Shown here: positions 12,269 to 22,790 of the stretch, one piece after another | Numbering within the stretch: the stretch's first letter is position 1 | How the letters are laid out: each line of letters opens with the position of its first letter | Assembly (NCBI GenBank): GCA_946811185.2 | Contig: OX328106.1 | Location: 47,752,311-47,816,310, forward strand | Source of the DNA: Hippopus hippopus | Lineage: Eukaryota; Mollusca; Bivalvia; Cardiida; Cardiidae | Length of the DNA: 64,000 bases | Reading direction: 5' to 3' | Position numbers and translations under genes: made by a program | Notes under the pieces: generated by a model | What the model saw: the letters and a program-made list of their open reading frames with translations, nothing else | Databases searched by the model: none | Told to the model about the DNA's origin: nothing

Positions 12269-12725
12269 ATTTTACTATTATATTTTCTCCTTTTCAAATA
12301 AAAAAGAAGAATGAATGTATTATCGAGCATTAGAATCGCAGTTGCTTCGAATGCTCTGAATATTACTCCACCCACTTCCAATCCTGTCTCAAATGCAACA
12401 CCGGTCAATTTTGAACTAACCTTCAACTTGAAAATACACTTGATTTACATGTGTTTACTGGTAACATTTCAAATAGCTCCACTGTTGTCAACTTTTATCA
12501 AAAACAGTTAACACCGGTAAATCCTTGAGGATTTTTGTTCGTCAAAGAGCGGAAAATGGCGATTTGTTTACGTCAAATGACTTTCATCGATGAAATATCG
12601 GAGGGCAAATACATGGAATAGCCACAGAAGACGTCACTGTACATAGAATGACGTGGATTTTACCACGCTTTGGTTGCACTGTGTTTATAGAGCCGAATTC
12701 ACTTGTCATGTTAGAATGATAGGCT
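12269..12725. other. Non-coding, no gene seen
   Basis: Two short overlapping ORFs on opposite strands have no recognisable features. No repeat identified. Confidence 0.35.
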
Positions 12726-12779
12726 ATATAGTATGAAAGCCTACAAGGGTCATATAAAAGTAAAATGTTTAATCAAAAA

Positions 12780-13325
12780 CAAGTAATAACGTGAATTTAA
12801 TACACGTTATAACGCAAAAAAAGTCGCATTAAAGCGAAAAATCTCGTAATAACGTGTTTTAAAACACGTAATAACGTGTTTAAAAGTCGTAGTAACGTGA
12901 AAAATGTCGTAATAACGTGAATTTAAAACACGTTATAACGCAAAAAAAAAGGCACTAACGCGAAAAATCTCGTAATAACGTGTTTTAAAACACGTAATAA
13001 CGTGTTTAAAAGTCGTAGTAACGCGAAAAATGTCGTAATAACGTGAACTTAAAACACGTAATAACGTGAATTTAAAACACGTAATAACGCAAAAAAAAGT
13101 CGCACTAACGCGAAAAATCTCGTAATAACGTGTTTTAAAACACGTAATAACGTGTTTAAAAGTCGTAGTAACGCGGAAAATCTCGTAATAACGTGAATTT
13201 AAAACACGTTATAACGCAAAAAAAGTCGCACTAGCGTGAAAAAATCTCGTAATTAATTTAAATTTAAAACACATAATAACGCAAAAAAAGTCGCAGTAAC
13301 GCGAATCGAAAACTCGCTGTAACAT
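12780..13325. repeat. Tandem ACGT-rich satellite array, left arm
   Basis: A higher-order tandem repeat built of CGTAATAACGTG, TTTTAAAACACG and GTCGCACTAACGCGAAAA modules, repeated about four times with deletions and CG/TG substitutions. The same modules appear inverted at 14405-14690. Confidence 0.8.
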
Positions 13326-14145
13326 TGTTGTTTTTTTTTCACTTTATCAACATTAGATGAGAACAGTTTACATGTATGTGCAATAAGTCATTGACATGGA
13401 TTCGAATTTCCCAATAAAGATTGAATTGTGTTGGTTGTGTTTTTTTGTTGGTTTCAGCGTTATTTCAGTCACATCACAGCAACCACTTTCTTTTTCGTGA
13501 CCTTTCTAGAATTCACTAGTATTAAGTCTGCATCTATACTTTGCTTGCAACTGTCAGATGAGGTTAGCAATGGCAGCGGAGATCGAACATGGATTCCAGC
13601 AATGGCAGCAGAATTTCACTATCATTAACCTCGATCTTGACAACATTGTTGAAAATGTTTGTTCAATTGATGTTTCACATCCTTTCTAACATTGTTTCAG
13701 TTATTTAGCGACGGGAGTGCACTTATCCATACTTTGCTGGTTTCTTTTTTAAACCAATAACTCGCCAATAACTACCAATAATTGGCACAATAATATTTGC
13801 AAGCTACTTGCTGCTATCCTTGATCAACGTCTTCGAAAGATGACAAACCTTTTGCAATGACGATCACCAATCTCCGAAAAAAATTTGGCTGAGCTGTTGA
13901 ATCGAGTCATCGAACCCCTTCTCCCGCCTGTTTCAAGCCTTGATCTACCTAGCTCAGCGGGGTCTCAACCAGATCTTCATCGATTCGGTATTCATTAAAG
14001 CAAAAATCATCAGGAAATAATGCATTTTCAATGGTTTAAACATTGATGAAAACGGAGTAAATTCGAAAGAAACAAACAGCACTCAGACATTATGGAAGTT
14101 GCACTGATTGTTTCATAATGTAGCTTTCATAGGATAATCTTCCGT

Positions 14146-14210
14146 GGTTAAGTGGTCAGGATTATTAGCTTGTAATGAGAAACCCTGGTTCGATCACCTC
14201 TGCCGCCGCT
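14146..14210 (+). mobile_element. tRNA-like SINE head fragment
   Basis: TGGTTAAGTGG (A-box-like, about 14151-14161) and GGTTCGATCAC (B-box-like, about 14188-14198) have pol III spacing. A TTGTAAT anticodon-like loop between them resembles tRNA-Thr. It lies inside the 2-kb element and is too diverged at the 5' side for a working tRNA. Confidence 0.4.
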
Positions 14211-14404
14211 AGTCACGTCTTATGGCAGGGAACAGGGTAGCTGCAGACTGATATTGATGAATCTTAGAAAGATCGGGAATTAAGAGTTACAGCTGTGGTG
14301 TGATCTAAATATCATTGAAAGCGGCGAAATGCACCATCAAAACACACAAATTTACATTGGGAGATTCGACTGGACTTCACAGAACTCAACCATAACGAAA
14401 ACAG

Positions 14405-14690
14405 AAGTAAAAAAAACCACGTTACTGCGAGTTTTCGATTCGTGTTACTGCGACTTTTAAACGCGTTATTACGTGTTTTAAAACACGTTATTACGAGATT
14501 TTTTCGCGTTAGTGCGACTTTTTTTGCGTTATTACGTGTTTTAAATTCACGTTATAACGAGATCTTTCGCGTTACTACGACTTTTAAACACGTTATTGCG
14601 TGTTTTAAAACACGTTATTACGAGATTTTTCGCGTTAGTGCGACTTTGTTTGCGTTATAACGTGTTTTAAATTCACGTTATTACGTGTTT
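14405..14690. repeat. Tandem ACGT-rich satellite array, right arm
   Basis: Inverse-complement copy of the left array, with about half its length. It forms the inner part of the right terminal arm. Confidence 0.8.
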
Positions 14691-14736
14691 TTGAAAAAAA
14701 AATTACCTTCATTTTGACCCTTGTAGGCTTTCGTAA

Positions 14737-15038
14737 TATAGATAACAAATGAAAGCAAAATCAGTATTAACACTTACTCTATACCAAACAACCTCGTCTT
14801 TTTACGACCCTCAGGAAGAGAATATTTGACATCATTGCAAAAAAATGCAACAATATTATTAGCCCTAGTTTTAAGCCTATTTTCAGCACAGATAAGAAAA
14901 GATTAAACAATCAAATGTAGTCACACAAAGTGTAGATAAGGATCCAGCGGCATGATCGCGCAAGCTGATCTTATTCTACACTTTTTTTTTAAGAAGATCA
15001 CGATCGGTGGTGTATATATAATCAAAATAAAAATCAAC
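14737..15038. other. Non-coding, no gene seen
   Basis: AT-rich, with a hairpin-like fragment near 14930-14990 (TGTAGATAAGGATC...GATC.T.TTCTACAC) resembling MITE family 2. Confidence 0.4.
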
Positions 15039-15295
15039 CATGCTCTAGCAAAGGGGGGTGTAATTCATCTCCGTTTTACACGACACCAAGCAAGTCATCA
15101 CATAATTACGGATCAATAAAATCAATTTTTTCTAACAACCTAATGAATCATGAGGTAGAACAGTCCTTTGACAAGCAAAAAATTGACCAATAGCAGAAAG
15201 TTTCGGCCCAAGTTAGCTTGCGCGGACTGCGCAACCTGACCTAGGTCGAAACTTTTTGCAGATGTCTAATGACCTCTTTTCACAAAACATGGCTC
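15039..15295 (+). mobile_element. MITE family 3 copy
   Basis: Ends CATGCTCTAGCAAAGGGG and CCTCTTTTCACAAAACATGG. The internal hairpin GCTTGCGCGGACTGCGCAAC lies near 15213-15232. Copies also occur at about 39466, 44494, 48824, 57116, 59941 and 60485. Confidence 0.75.
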
Positions 15296-15411
15296 AAATG
15301 GGTTCTTCTGTCATGCTCTGATTCTTGCAATCCTATTCACAATAACTGCTATTGACTGATGACAGTTTGGTTGATGTAAAAGTTGTGTCGACCCTTTAGA
15401 AAATAATCCCA

Positions 15412-15634
15412 GGTTTAACTATTTACCAAACGACAGAAAATTTGGACCGGACCAAATTGAAGGCATTTGCAGACGACAAAATAGTTGTAGATCAAATGAT
15501 GATTTCCGTCCTTGATAGGGTAGAAAACACTTTTGGGAAAGGAGAAAATGCTGGTTACCAGCATTTTCTCCTTTTCCCACAACGTTTTCAAAAGCCTTCT
15601 TCTCCAGGGTCGTTAAAACTCGGAATTGTTTCCC
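15412..15634 (+). mobile_element. MITE family 1 copy
   Basis: Centred on the palindrome GGAGAAAATGCTGGTTACCA and its mirror (about 15536-15580). It has the family flanks AAATTGAAGGCATTTGCAGA on the left and CCTTCTTCTCCAGGGTCGTT on the right. Confidence 0.8.
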
Positions 15635-15825
15635 TGTTTTCTGGATTTTCTGCTTACCAGCACTATGCATTGCATTTTCTTTTTGAAGGACACTTGCTGC
15701 TTTCCCATATTAACATCAACTAAACAATTTACAGCGGAGAGAGAGGATTTAATCCTGTTGCAATGACTAGTTATCATCAGTCCTCGAAATAAAAAAAAAA
15801 TGGAAGGCCGGCAATCGAACCAGAA

Positions 15826-16012
15826 CCTCTTAACCTTTTCCCAAACGCCACATTTTAGACCCTTCCAAATTGAAAGCATCTGCAGACGACAAATTTGAAA
15901 GTATGACAAATGAACTTGGGTTGCTTGACAGACTGGAAAAAATTGCGGTAAAAGGAGAAAATGCTGTAACCACGGGATCGTGAGAACACGGAATTGTTTG
16001 GTAAAAGGTTAA
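15826..16012 (+). mobile_element. MITE family 1 copy, half palindrome lost
   Basis: Keeps the left end (TTAACCTTTTCCCAAACG), the AAATTGAAAGCATCTGCAGA phrase and GGTAAAAGGTTAA on the right. The second arm of the central palindrome is missing. Confidence 0.7.
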
Positions 16013-16019
16013 TTTAAAC

Positions 16020-16600
16020 CATCGTAAGTGGAGAGAGACAGAGAGACAGAGACAGAGAGTCAGAGAGAAACAGAGAGGTAGAGAGGTGTCTTTTTAAAAA
16101 AGCAGAGAGTCGAAAAAGCTACACTTAAATCTGCAAATAAACAAGCTAACCTTGACTTGAATTATGTCCTCTGTTTCAAAACTGGTTATCAATCATATTT
16201 TTCACTCTATCTTAATCTAGCTCAGCAAACGCTACATGCAAACCACAAGACATTTATACATGTATGTACGATGCACGTAAAAGCAGAACCAAAAAATAGA
16301 TTTATAAATAATTCACAGTAACTATTTTCATCCAATAAACGCCATGATAAAATGTCACTAACGTCTATCCTGACGATTTAAAGCATTTTACTAAACTAGC
16401 ATTTATTCCTTGGAGCAACTCAGTATAGGTTAAAGAAAAAAAATCCATCGTGTACAGAAGAGAACAAATGAGGATCAGGCGGCCAGGCCGTGTTAACTGT
16501 TCTTGTTCTCTTCTTTTCGCAGCGAACGCACTATATAAGTTCAGTGTTAACTGATTACAAAAGATATTTCAAAGTGCAGTATATGAGTATTAAGTTCGAC
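16020..16600. other. Non-coding; GA-rich microsatellite
   Basis: An imperfect GAGA/CAGAGA tract lies at about 16030-16110. The rest has no supported feature. Confidence 0.5.
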
Positions 16601-16760
16601 TTAACCACCTCAACACGACCCTGTGTTTTAGCCAATCTTCTAAAAAAAGCCTTTGAAAAACGTTGTGGGAAAAGGAGAAAATGCTGGTTTCCAGCATTTT
16701 CTCCTTTTCTCACAATGTTTTTAAACCTCAACGGTAAATTCATCAAGGGGCTTGTTTAAT
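16600..16760 (-). mobile_element. MITE family 1 copy, diverged ends
   Basis: The central palindrome (GGAGAAAATGCTGGTTTCCA and mirror, about 16671-16710) is intact. Flanks are poor matches. Confidence 0.65.
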
Positions 16761-17227
16761 TATCATACAGTTTCAATATGGGCGAGTATAACGGTTGTCA
16801 TACTAGTAAAGTATAAAACGAGGCATAAGACTTCCCTCCCACACACACACTAGTGCATGTATAGCACTTTTTACATACACGTACAGGCTACAAGTTGTTC
16901 ATAAATTATTACATTGTGCGTAAACTTTGTCTGAAATAAGAAAAAATACATAGCATTTCAATAGTGAGGCCTCATTTTCCTATATCTCTCATTAAATAGT
17001 AGATGTGATCAAAGATTGGACGACAGGTTCTGTGCCGTATGATCTTGATCTACATTATGAAAAGAAAGAAAAAAAAAGGCAATAATAGTTAATTGTCTAT
17101 GCTCGTTAGCTCTTTACGAGACAAAAATAGTTTATATTGATTCACCTGTTAGGCAAGCATTCAAATGCGACGGATTAAATGTTGCTCAGTGTAAACGCTT
17201 TAGCAAAATTTTAGACTAATTCAGTTT
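16760..17227. other. Non-coding, no gene seen
   Basis: A short CA repeat lies at about 16840-16850. No gene supported. Confidence 0.4.
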
Positions 17228-17518
17228 GGAAGCTGTTGCATAAAGCAGATTAAGTGTGGCTAAATCAATAGAACTTGTAGAAACGTAGAAAAAAGTTTTC
17301 AAAATTTTACTCATCCAATTTGAAAGCCTTTGCATATAGCAGATTAAATGTGGCCAAATCAATAAGATTCGTCAAGAAAAAAAAGGAAATGTGAGAAAAG
17401 GGTAAAAAAAACCCCTGATTATCTGTATTTTCTTTTTTTCTAACAATGTTTTTAAAAAGTCTATTTTAGGGTCGGAAAATCTCGAGGTCGTTTTGTGAAG
17501 TGTTTAGGGTTAAGTTCT
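17228..17518 (+). mobile_element. MITE family 1 copy, degenerate, with internal duplication
   Basis: Family flank phrases (TTTGGAAGCTGTTGCATAAA; AATTTGAAAGCCTTTGCATA) occur twice, then TCTAACAATGTTTTTAAAAA and GTGAAGTGTTTAGGGTTAA. The palindromic centre is decayed. Confidence 0.5.
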
Positions 17519-17550
17519 AATAGGGCAGAAATCGAATATAGGATGTATTA

Positions 17551-17776
17551 ACCCTTGGTTAGGTTGCAAAGCGCGACTCAAGGACCTTTACGGCCAGTGT
17601 AGATCAAGATCAGACTGCACAGAACGTGCAGTCTTATCTTGATCCACACTGTTCGACAAGGACATATCCCCCTCCCCCCCCCCCCCCCCAAAAAAAAGAA
17701 CCTTTGGAATAGCAAAATTTAGGGTTATACTATGGGCTTTAATGTTTCATTTCACTTATTTAGCAGATTAAGGGTA
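17551..17776 (+). mobile_element. MITE family 2 copy
   Basis: Starts TTAACCCTTGGTTAGG and ends GATTAAGGGTAAAA. The hairpin around CAGACTGCACAGAACGTGCA is at about 17610-17634. A poly-C/poly-A tract lies at about 17663-17697. Confidence 0.7.
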
Positions 17777-18002
17777 AAATCTATACAAGGCGTAAAAATC
17801 TTAGACTTGTCCGAATGAAAAGCTCTTGCAGATGACAAGTCAAATATAGCTCGAAGTATGTGGGTTGTGTGTGATAGGGTAGAAAACATTGTGGGAAAAG
17901 GAGAAAATGCTGGTTACCAGCATTTTCTCCTTTTCCCGCAATGTTTTCAAAAGCTCTTCAACCTCAGGGCCGTTGAACCAGGAGCTTGTTTGGTAAAGTG
18001 TT
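17777..18002 (+). mobile_element. MITE family 1 copy
   Basis: Perfect central palindrome (about 17893-17936) with the flanks GAAAACATTGTGGGAAAAGG and its mirror, plus GTTTGGTAAAGTG at the right end. Confidence 0.75.
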
Positions 18003-18189
18003 CAAATGCTTTCCTTCCGTATGGTCATGGTTAACCTCCGACATTGAACTTAATAATCCTTTTCACAGTTACAGGCGACATTATTATATAGCCTTCAGGA
18101 TTAGACGGCAAAGAACATGCAGGCTGAACTGGAAGCTGTGCCTTTGGCTAATTCTGTGATAACGATATAGAGACAACGATAAACCAGCA

Positions 18190-18320
18190 GTATTTTCTTC
18201 TTTTTCCACTGTTTTCTACCCTCTCAAGACCAAGATTCGTCAGTAGAGTCAGTAGTTTTATGTTAGCAATGCTATCAATCTGGCAAGGTAAAAAAATTTG
18301 TCGTTTGGTAAAACGTTAAA
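18190..18320 (-). mobile_element. MITE family 1 half copy
   Basis: Half palindrome (CAGTATTTTCTTCTTTTTCC) with GTTTTCTACCCTCTCAAGAC, ending TTGTCGTTTGGTAAAACGTTAA, all in reverse orientation. Confidence 0.5.
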
Positions 18321-18482
18321 TATAATATTTTATGTAGATCTAGATCTATACTAGTAAGTGTGTTCGATTTACACTACTATAACAGGAAAATCTTTACACG
18401 TATACACGCTTCAATTATTACAATTGTCTGTATACAGTTATTTACGGAAGCATAATGGGACATACTAGAAAATAACATTAAT

Positions 18483-19487
18483 CCCGTGGCCATGAGATAA
18501 TACCTTGTGGCCACGACTGAACTATCACGTGGCCAAAAGATAATACCTTGTCGTCACGAGTGAACGGTTTTGTGCTCCAAGACAATACCTTGTTGCAACA
18601 ACTAAAGTATCACGTGGTCACAAGATAACACACTGTGGCTACGACTGAACTATTACGCGGCCACGAGATTTTACCTTGTGCCCACACTTGAACTATCACG
18701 TGGTCAAGAGATAATCACTTGTGGCCACGACTGAACTGTTTTGTGACCAGAAAATAATACTTTATGGCCTTGCATAAACTATAATGTGGTCACGAGATAA
18801 TACGTTTTGGCCACGACTGATTAATCATGTGGTCACGAGGTAATACCTTGTAGCAGCGACTGAACTATCACGTGGTCATGAGATAATAGCTTGTAGCCAC
18901 GGCTGAATTATCACGTAGTCACGAAATAATACCTTGTGGCTAAGACTGAACTGTCAAGGTCTCACGAGATACCTTGTGGTCACGCATAACCTACCACGTG
19001 ATCACGAAATAATACCCTGTGGCCAAGACTGAACTGTCACTGTGTCAAGAGGTAATACCTTGTGGCCACGCATTACCTATCACGTGGTCACAAGGTAATA
19101 TCTTGTGACCAAGACTAAACTGTTTGTGGCCACAAGTTAAAACTTGTGGTTACGACTGAACTGTTTTGTGACAACAAGGTATTAACTTGTGGCCACGACT
19201 GAACTTTTTTTTTTACCACAAGATAATTCCTTGTGGTCACGATTGAACTGTTTTGTGGCCACTAGATAATACATTATGGTCACGACTGCGCTGTTTTGTG
19301 GCCACGAGATAATACCTTGTGGCAACGACTGAACTGTTTTGTGGACACGAAATATTACCATAGGGTTACGACTGAACTGTCTTGTGTCCACGAGATAAAA
19401 CTTTGTGGCCACGACTGAACTGTTTTGTGGCTACGATGTAAAACCTTGTTGGCACTACTGAACTATCACGTAGTCTCGATAAAACTT
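18483..19487. repeat. Minisatellite, about 43-bp unit
   Basis: About 23 imperfect copies of a unit resembling CACGAGATAATACCTTGTGG followed by CCACGACTGAACTGTTTTGT. The period is 42-44 bp with some longer units. The phrase TGTGGCCACG is itself partly palindromic. An ORF at 19182-19412 is a by-product. Confidence 0.85.
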
Positions 19488-20808
19488 TCTTTTGATACAA
19501 TCCATAAAATTCGTTTTTACAGGATAATTTTCTCGTTTATAGGTGTACTGACTGTCGCGATATCACCGAAAGAATGTTAACAACGGCGTTGAACACCAAA
19601 CGAAAACAAACAAACAAGCTATTTTCGATAATTATCGAACGAAAAAAAAAAATAAAGAGCAGCTGCATCGATTGGCATATGATAAGAAACAGTATAAAGA
19701 GTTCCAGACACAGGTAACTATATTATGTTGAAATGTACCTGTACTGTGCAAGCACCTGTCATGAAAAAGAACATGTCTCGTGTTCTTTTATGTGCTTTGC
19801 TTAACACAGGTTGGACTGTACCAAGTACTTAATAGAGTCTTTCTCTCCTTGATCATTCGCGTAATCATTTTTCTATGTGTGGGATGAATTAATTATTTAG
19901 TTCTTTTTGGCTCACGATCAATCGGACGGTATTTCAATTTTATCATTACAGTTGGATTTTTGATTCGGAATTCAAACTTTGATCAAAGGCAGCGGCGTTT
20001 ATATAGGATTGCCCTTTAACAAGGCACTACAGAGCCCCCAGCCTATGACGATTGAAAAAAAAAAAAAAAAGAAAAGAATAAAAGCTGAACATTGCCTTGA
20101 TACTAGGAAACTACCATTGAAAACAGCGTTGCTTATCATGCCAACTCAAATAGTTTAAATTTACTAGTTTAATGTGTTTTGTATGTTAGGCCGGTGGCAC
20201 CCATGTACACTGAAGAATTAAAACTCGGAAACATGGAAACTTAAATAATCCAGTAAGTTTTGGTGCCATTGTCTACCAATTTAATCTTAGTTAAAATGAT
20301 TTAAAATATGAGGGCTTCAGAATTAAGTTTCAGTTTTGATTAACTACATAGTTTCATATCACCTTCTCCTGTTTTCCAACTTAACTTTCCGATACGTACC
20401 TGGCGAGAGGTTGGCTAAAAAGCCCTTTAACTTGAAACTTTTACATTTCAGAAGGCCTGCTATTGCTTTGGTATTTGAACCGGAAGTGAAGGTTGCATCA
20501 CCGCAACAAGAAGTAGACCTATAACTTAGCTCGTTACCAGAACAACTTATTCACGCCTGAAATTATTTTACTGCGGATGATTTGAAAACACCTTACTAGA
20601 ACAAGAATATTCAACATGAATCAAGATTTGATAAATGGATACATAACACATGGATACAAATGAAAACATTGCGGTAAAAATGTTCGTCGCGAGTCATCTG
20701 ATTTTCGTCGCATTGATTCCAAAAGTGGCGATCAAAAGTGGTCTGTAGAATTTTTTCACGGATGTTGGTGCCCATATCATTTATCGAGGTATTTATTGAA
20801 CACGCCAT
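19488..20808. other. Non-coding; SINE tail at 19549-19610
   Basis: A SINE 3' module (GACTGTCGCGATATCACCGA, then GGCGTTGAACACCAAAC) is at about 19549-19595. A short inverted pair (AGGTACA.GTACCT-like phrases near 19731-19745) and poly-A at 20056-20070 are seen. No gene supported. Confidence 0.45.
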
Positions 20809-20996
20809 TTCCACACGACAAAATTTTAGACTTATCAATGTTGAAATCATTTGCAGACGAAACAATATTTTAAAATGTGGCTCAAATGATGGAATTTGTC
20901 TTAGTTAGGGTAAAAGACCAGTTTATCCTTTTCCCACAATGTTTTCAAGAGCCTTCTTTCTTGTGGTGATATAACTCGGGATTATTTGGTAAAGAT
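20809..20996 (+). mobile_element. MITE family 1 copy, left half palindrome lost
   Basis: Starts CCACACGACAAAATTTTAGA and has TTTGCAGACGAAACAATATT. The palindrome arm TATCCTTTTCCCACAATG is present without its partner. The right end is ATTATTTGGTAAAGA. Confidence 0.65.
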
Positions 20997-21118
20997 CTAG
21001 TTGTAAATTATTCAGTACTGTTCTCTGAAGCATGCAATACATTTTATATTCTGATAGCCGGCCACAACATGAGAACAGACTTGCTCAGTCAGTAAGAAAG
21101 ACTTCAGATAATTGAATT

Positions 21119-21332
21119 TTAACCCTTAGGCTGCTAAGCGCAACTCAAGAACCTTTTGCGGACAGTGTAGATCTAGATCAGACTGCACAGAACGTGCAGT
21201 CTGATCTTGGATCTGCACTGTCCGATAAGGAGATCCTTTTTCCCGCCAAAATGACTGAATAGAAACATTTGGGTTTTTTTTACTCTCGGCTTGAAAGTTT
21301 TATTTCAGTTGATTGGCAGGATAAGGGATAAG
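21119..21332 (+). mobile_element. MITE family 2 copy
   Basis: Starts TTTAACCCTTAGGCTGCTAA and ends GGATAAGGGATAAG. The hairpin CAGACTGCACAGAACGTGCA is at about 21178-21200. Good family match. Confidence 0.75.
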
Positions 21333-21559
21333 ATGTTCATCTTGTCAGAATACTTGACTATCAGTATACTGGACACATAGACTGCAATTTGACATTGCAA
21401 ATTACCTTTCAGTGTAGATTAAAAACCAGACTGTAGTTTCTATCCAGTCTGATTTTATTTACGCTTGAAATAATAAAAGCTCTAAGAGGTTAAGATATTG
21501 GTTCATAAAGAAAACCTCTTACCATCCTCTTAGTGAAATGACTATGGAACTCCTAGGTT

Positions 21560-21565
21560 TCCGAA
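21560..21565. repeat. Polinton target-site duplication, left (TCCGAA)
   Basis: Six bases immediately outside the left terminal inverted repeat, identical to 37794-37799. A 6-bp duplication is the hallmark of Polinton/Maverick integration. Confidence 0.9.
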
Positions 21566-22790
21566 AGTAGTAATAAATAGAGAGAGCTGGGTTTTAACCA
21601 CAAATTTGACCATCTACGAAAGAGCTAGTTTTTTAACCATATGTATGCTTAAATTAACATTTTAACCATGTGTATGATTAAAATATTATACCAACCATAT
21701 CCTTGCTTAAAACTAAAACTAACCATGTCCCTGCTTAAATCTAAAACTAACCATATCCCTGCTTAAATCTAAAACTAACCATATCCCTGCTTAAATCTAA
21801 AACTAACCATATCCCTGCTTAAATCTAAATCCAACCATATCCCTGCTTAAATCTAAAACTAACCATATCCCTGCTTAAATCTAAATCCAACCATATCCCT
21901 GCTTAAATCTAAATCCAACCATATCCCTGCTTAAATCTAAAACTAACCATATCCCTGCTTAAATCTAAATCCAACCATATCCCTGCTTAAATCTAAAACT
22001 AACCATATCCCTGCTTAAATCTAAATCCAACCATATCCCTGCTTAAATCTAAATCCAACCATATCCCTGCTTAAATCTAAATCCACCCATATCCCTGCTT
22101 AAATCTAAAACTAACCATATCCCTGCTTAAATCTAAATCCAACCATATCCCTGCTTAAATCTAAAACTAACCATATCCCTGCTTAAATCTAAATCCAACC
22201 ATATCCCTGCTTAAATCTAAAACTAACCATATCCCTGCTTAAATCTAAATCCAACCATATCCCTGCTTAAATCTAAAACTAACCATATCTCTGCTTAAAT
22301 CTAAAACTAACCATATCCCTGCTTAAATCTAAATCCAACCATATCCCTGCTTAAATCTAAATCCAACCATATCCCTGCTTAAATCTAAATCCAACCATAT
22401 CCCTGCTTAAATCTAAAACTAACCATATCCCTGCTTAAATCTAAAACTAACCATATCCCTGCTTAAATCTAAATCCAACCATATCCCTGCTTAAATCTAA
22501 AACTAACCATATCCCTGCTTAAATCTAAATCCAACCATATCTCTGCTTAAATCTAAAACTAACCATATCCCTGCTTAAATCTAAAACTAACCATATCCCT
22601 GCTTATTACTACATCCCAGCGATTCATATTTTCACCTATATAGCTATATGAGCGAAATTCCCTATCTGTGATAAATCTAACCCCAACCACGTCTATGGTT
22701 ATGCTGCTAAACAACATCCTAGTTAACGCGTCGCATATTTTCACCTATATAGCTATATGAGCAAAATTACAACTTTTTTTACTTCGTCAT
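21566..22790 (+). repeat. Polinton left terminal inverted repeat
   Basis: The outer 128 bp match the right end almost perfectly in inverse orientation (one difference at about 21611). Then come the 28-bp array and an inner segment TCATATTTTCACCTATATAG present twice (about 22626 and 22735), whereas the right end has it once. The inner limit runs through ACTTCGTCAT (22781-22790), so the last codons of the PolB ORF lie inside the repeat. Confidence 0.9.
21694..22607. repeat. 28-bp tandem array in left TIR, 33 copies
   Basis: Unit AACCATATCCCTGCTTAAAT plus CTAAAACT or CTAAATCC. The spacing from the first unit start (21694) to the last (22589) is exactly 32 periods. Two variants (ending AACT or ATCC) interleave irregularly, which indicates repeat turnover by slippage or unequal exchange. 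The right TIR has 9 copies. Confidence 0.95.

Larger units (their letters stand above)
12726..14736. mobile_element. 2-kb element with tandem-repeat terminal arms
   Basis: The left end (about 12733) reads ATGAAAGCCTACAAGGGTCA and the right end has the inverse TGACCCTTGTAGGCTTTCGT (about 14716-14735). Inside each end lies an array of TAATAACGTGTTTTAAAACA and GTCGCACTAACGCGAAAAAT type units, about 550 bp on the left (12780-13325) and about 290 bp, inverted, on the right (14405-14690). The interior 13330-14400 has no recognisable protein. Long subterminal repeat arms without a transposase fit a non-autonomous DNA transposon. Confidence 0.65.

Noticed and set aside
12202..12511. Overlapping ORFs on opposite strands near 12.3 kb
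   Set aside because: No domain, no repeat support and antisense to each other; likely chance.
14146..14210. Functional tRNA-Thr gene
   Set aside because: A and B boxes are visible, but no acceptor stem pairs and the surrounding element is repetitive; treated as a SINE remnant.
19182..19412. 76-codon ORF with repeated NRD/SRN phrases
   Set aside because: By-product of the 43-bp minisatellite.
21694..22607. CRISPR-like regular array
   Set aside because: 28-bp units are directly joined without spacers, lie in a transposon TIR and in a eukaryotic genome.
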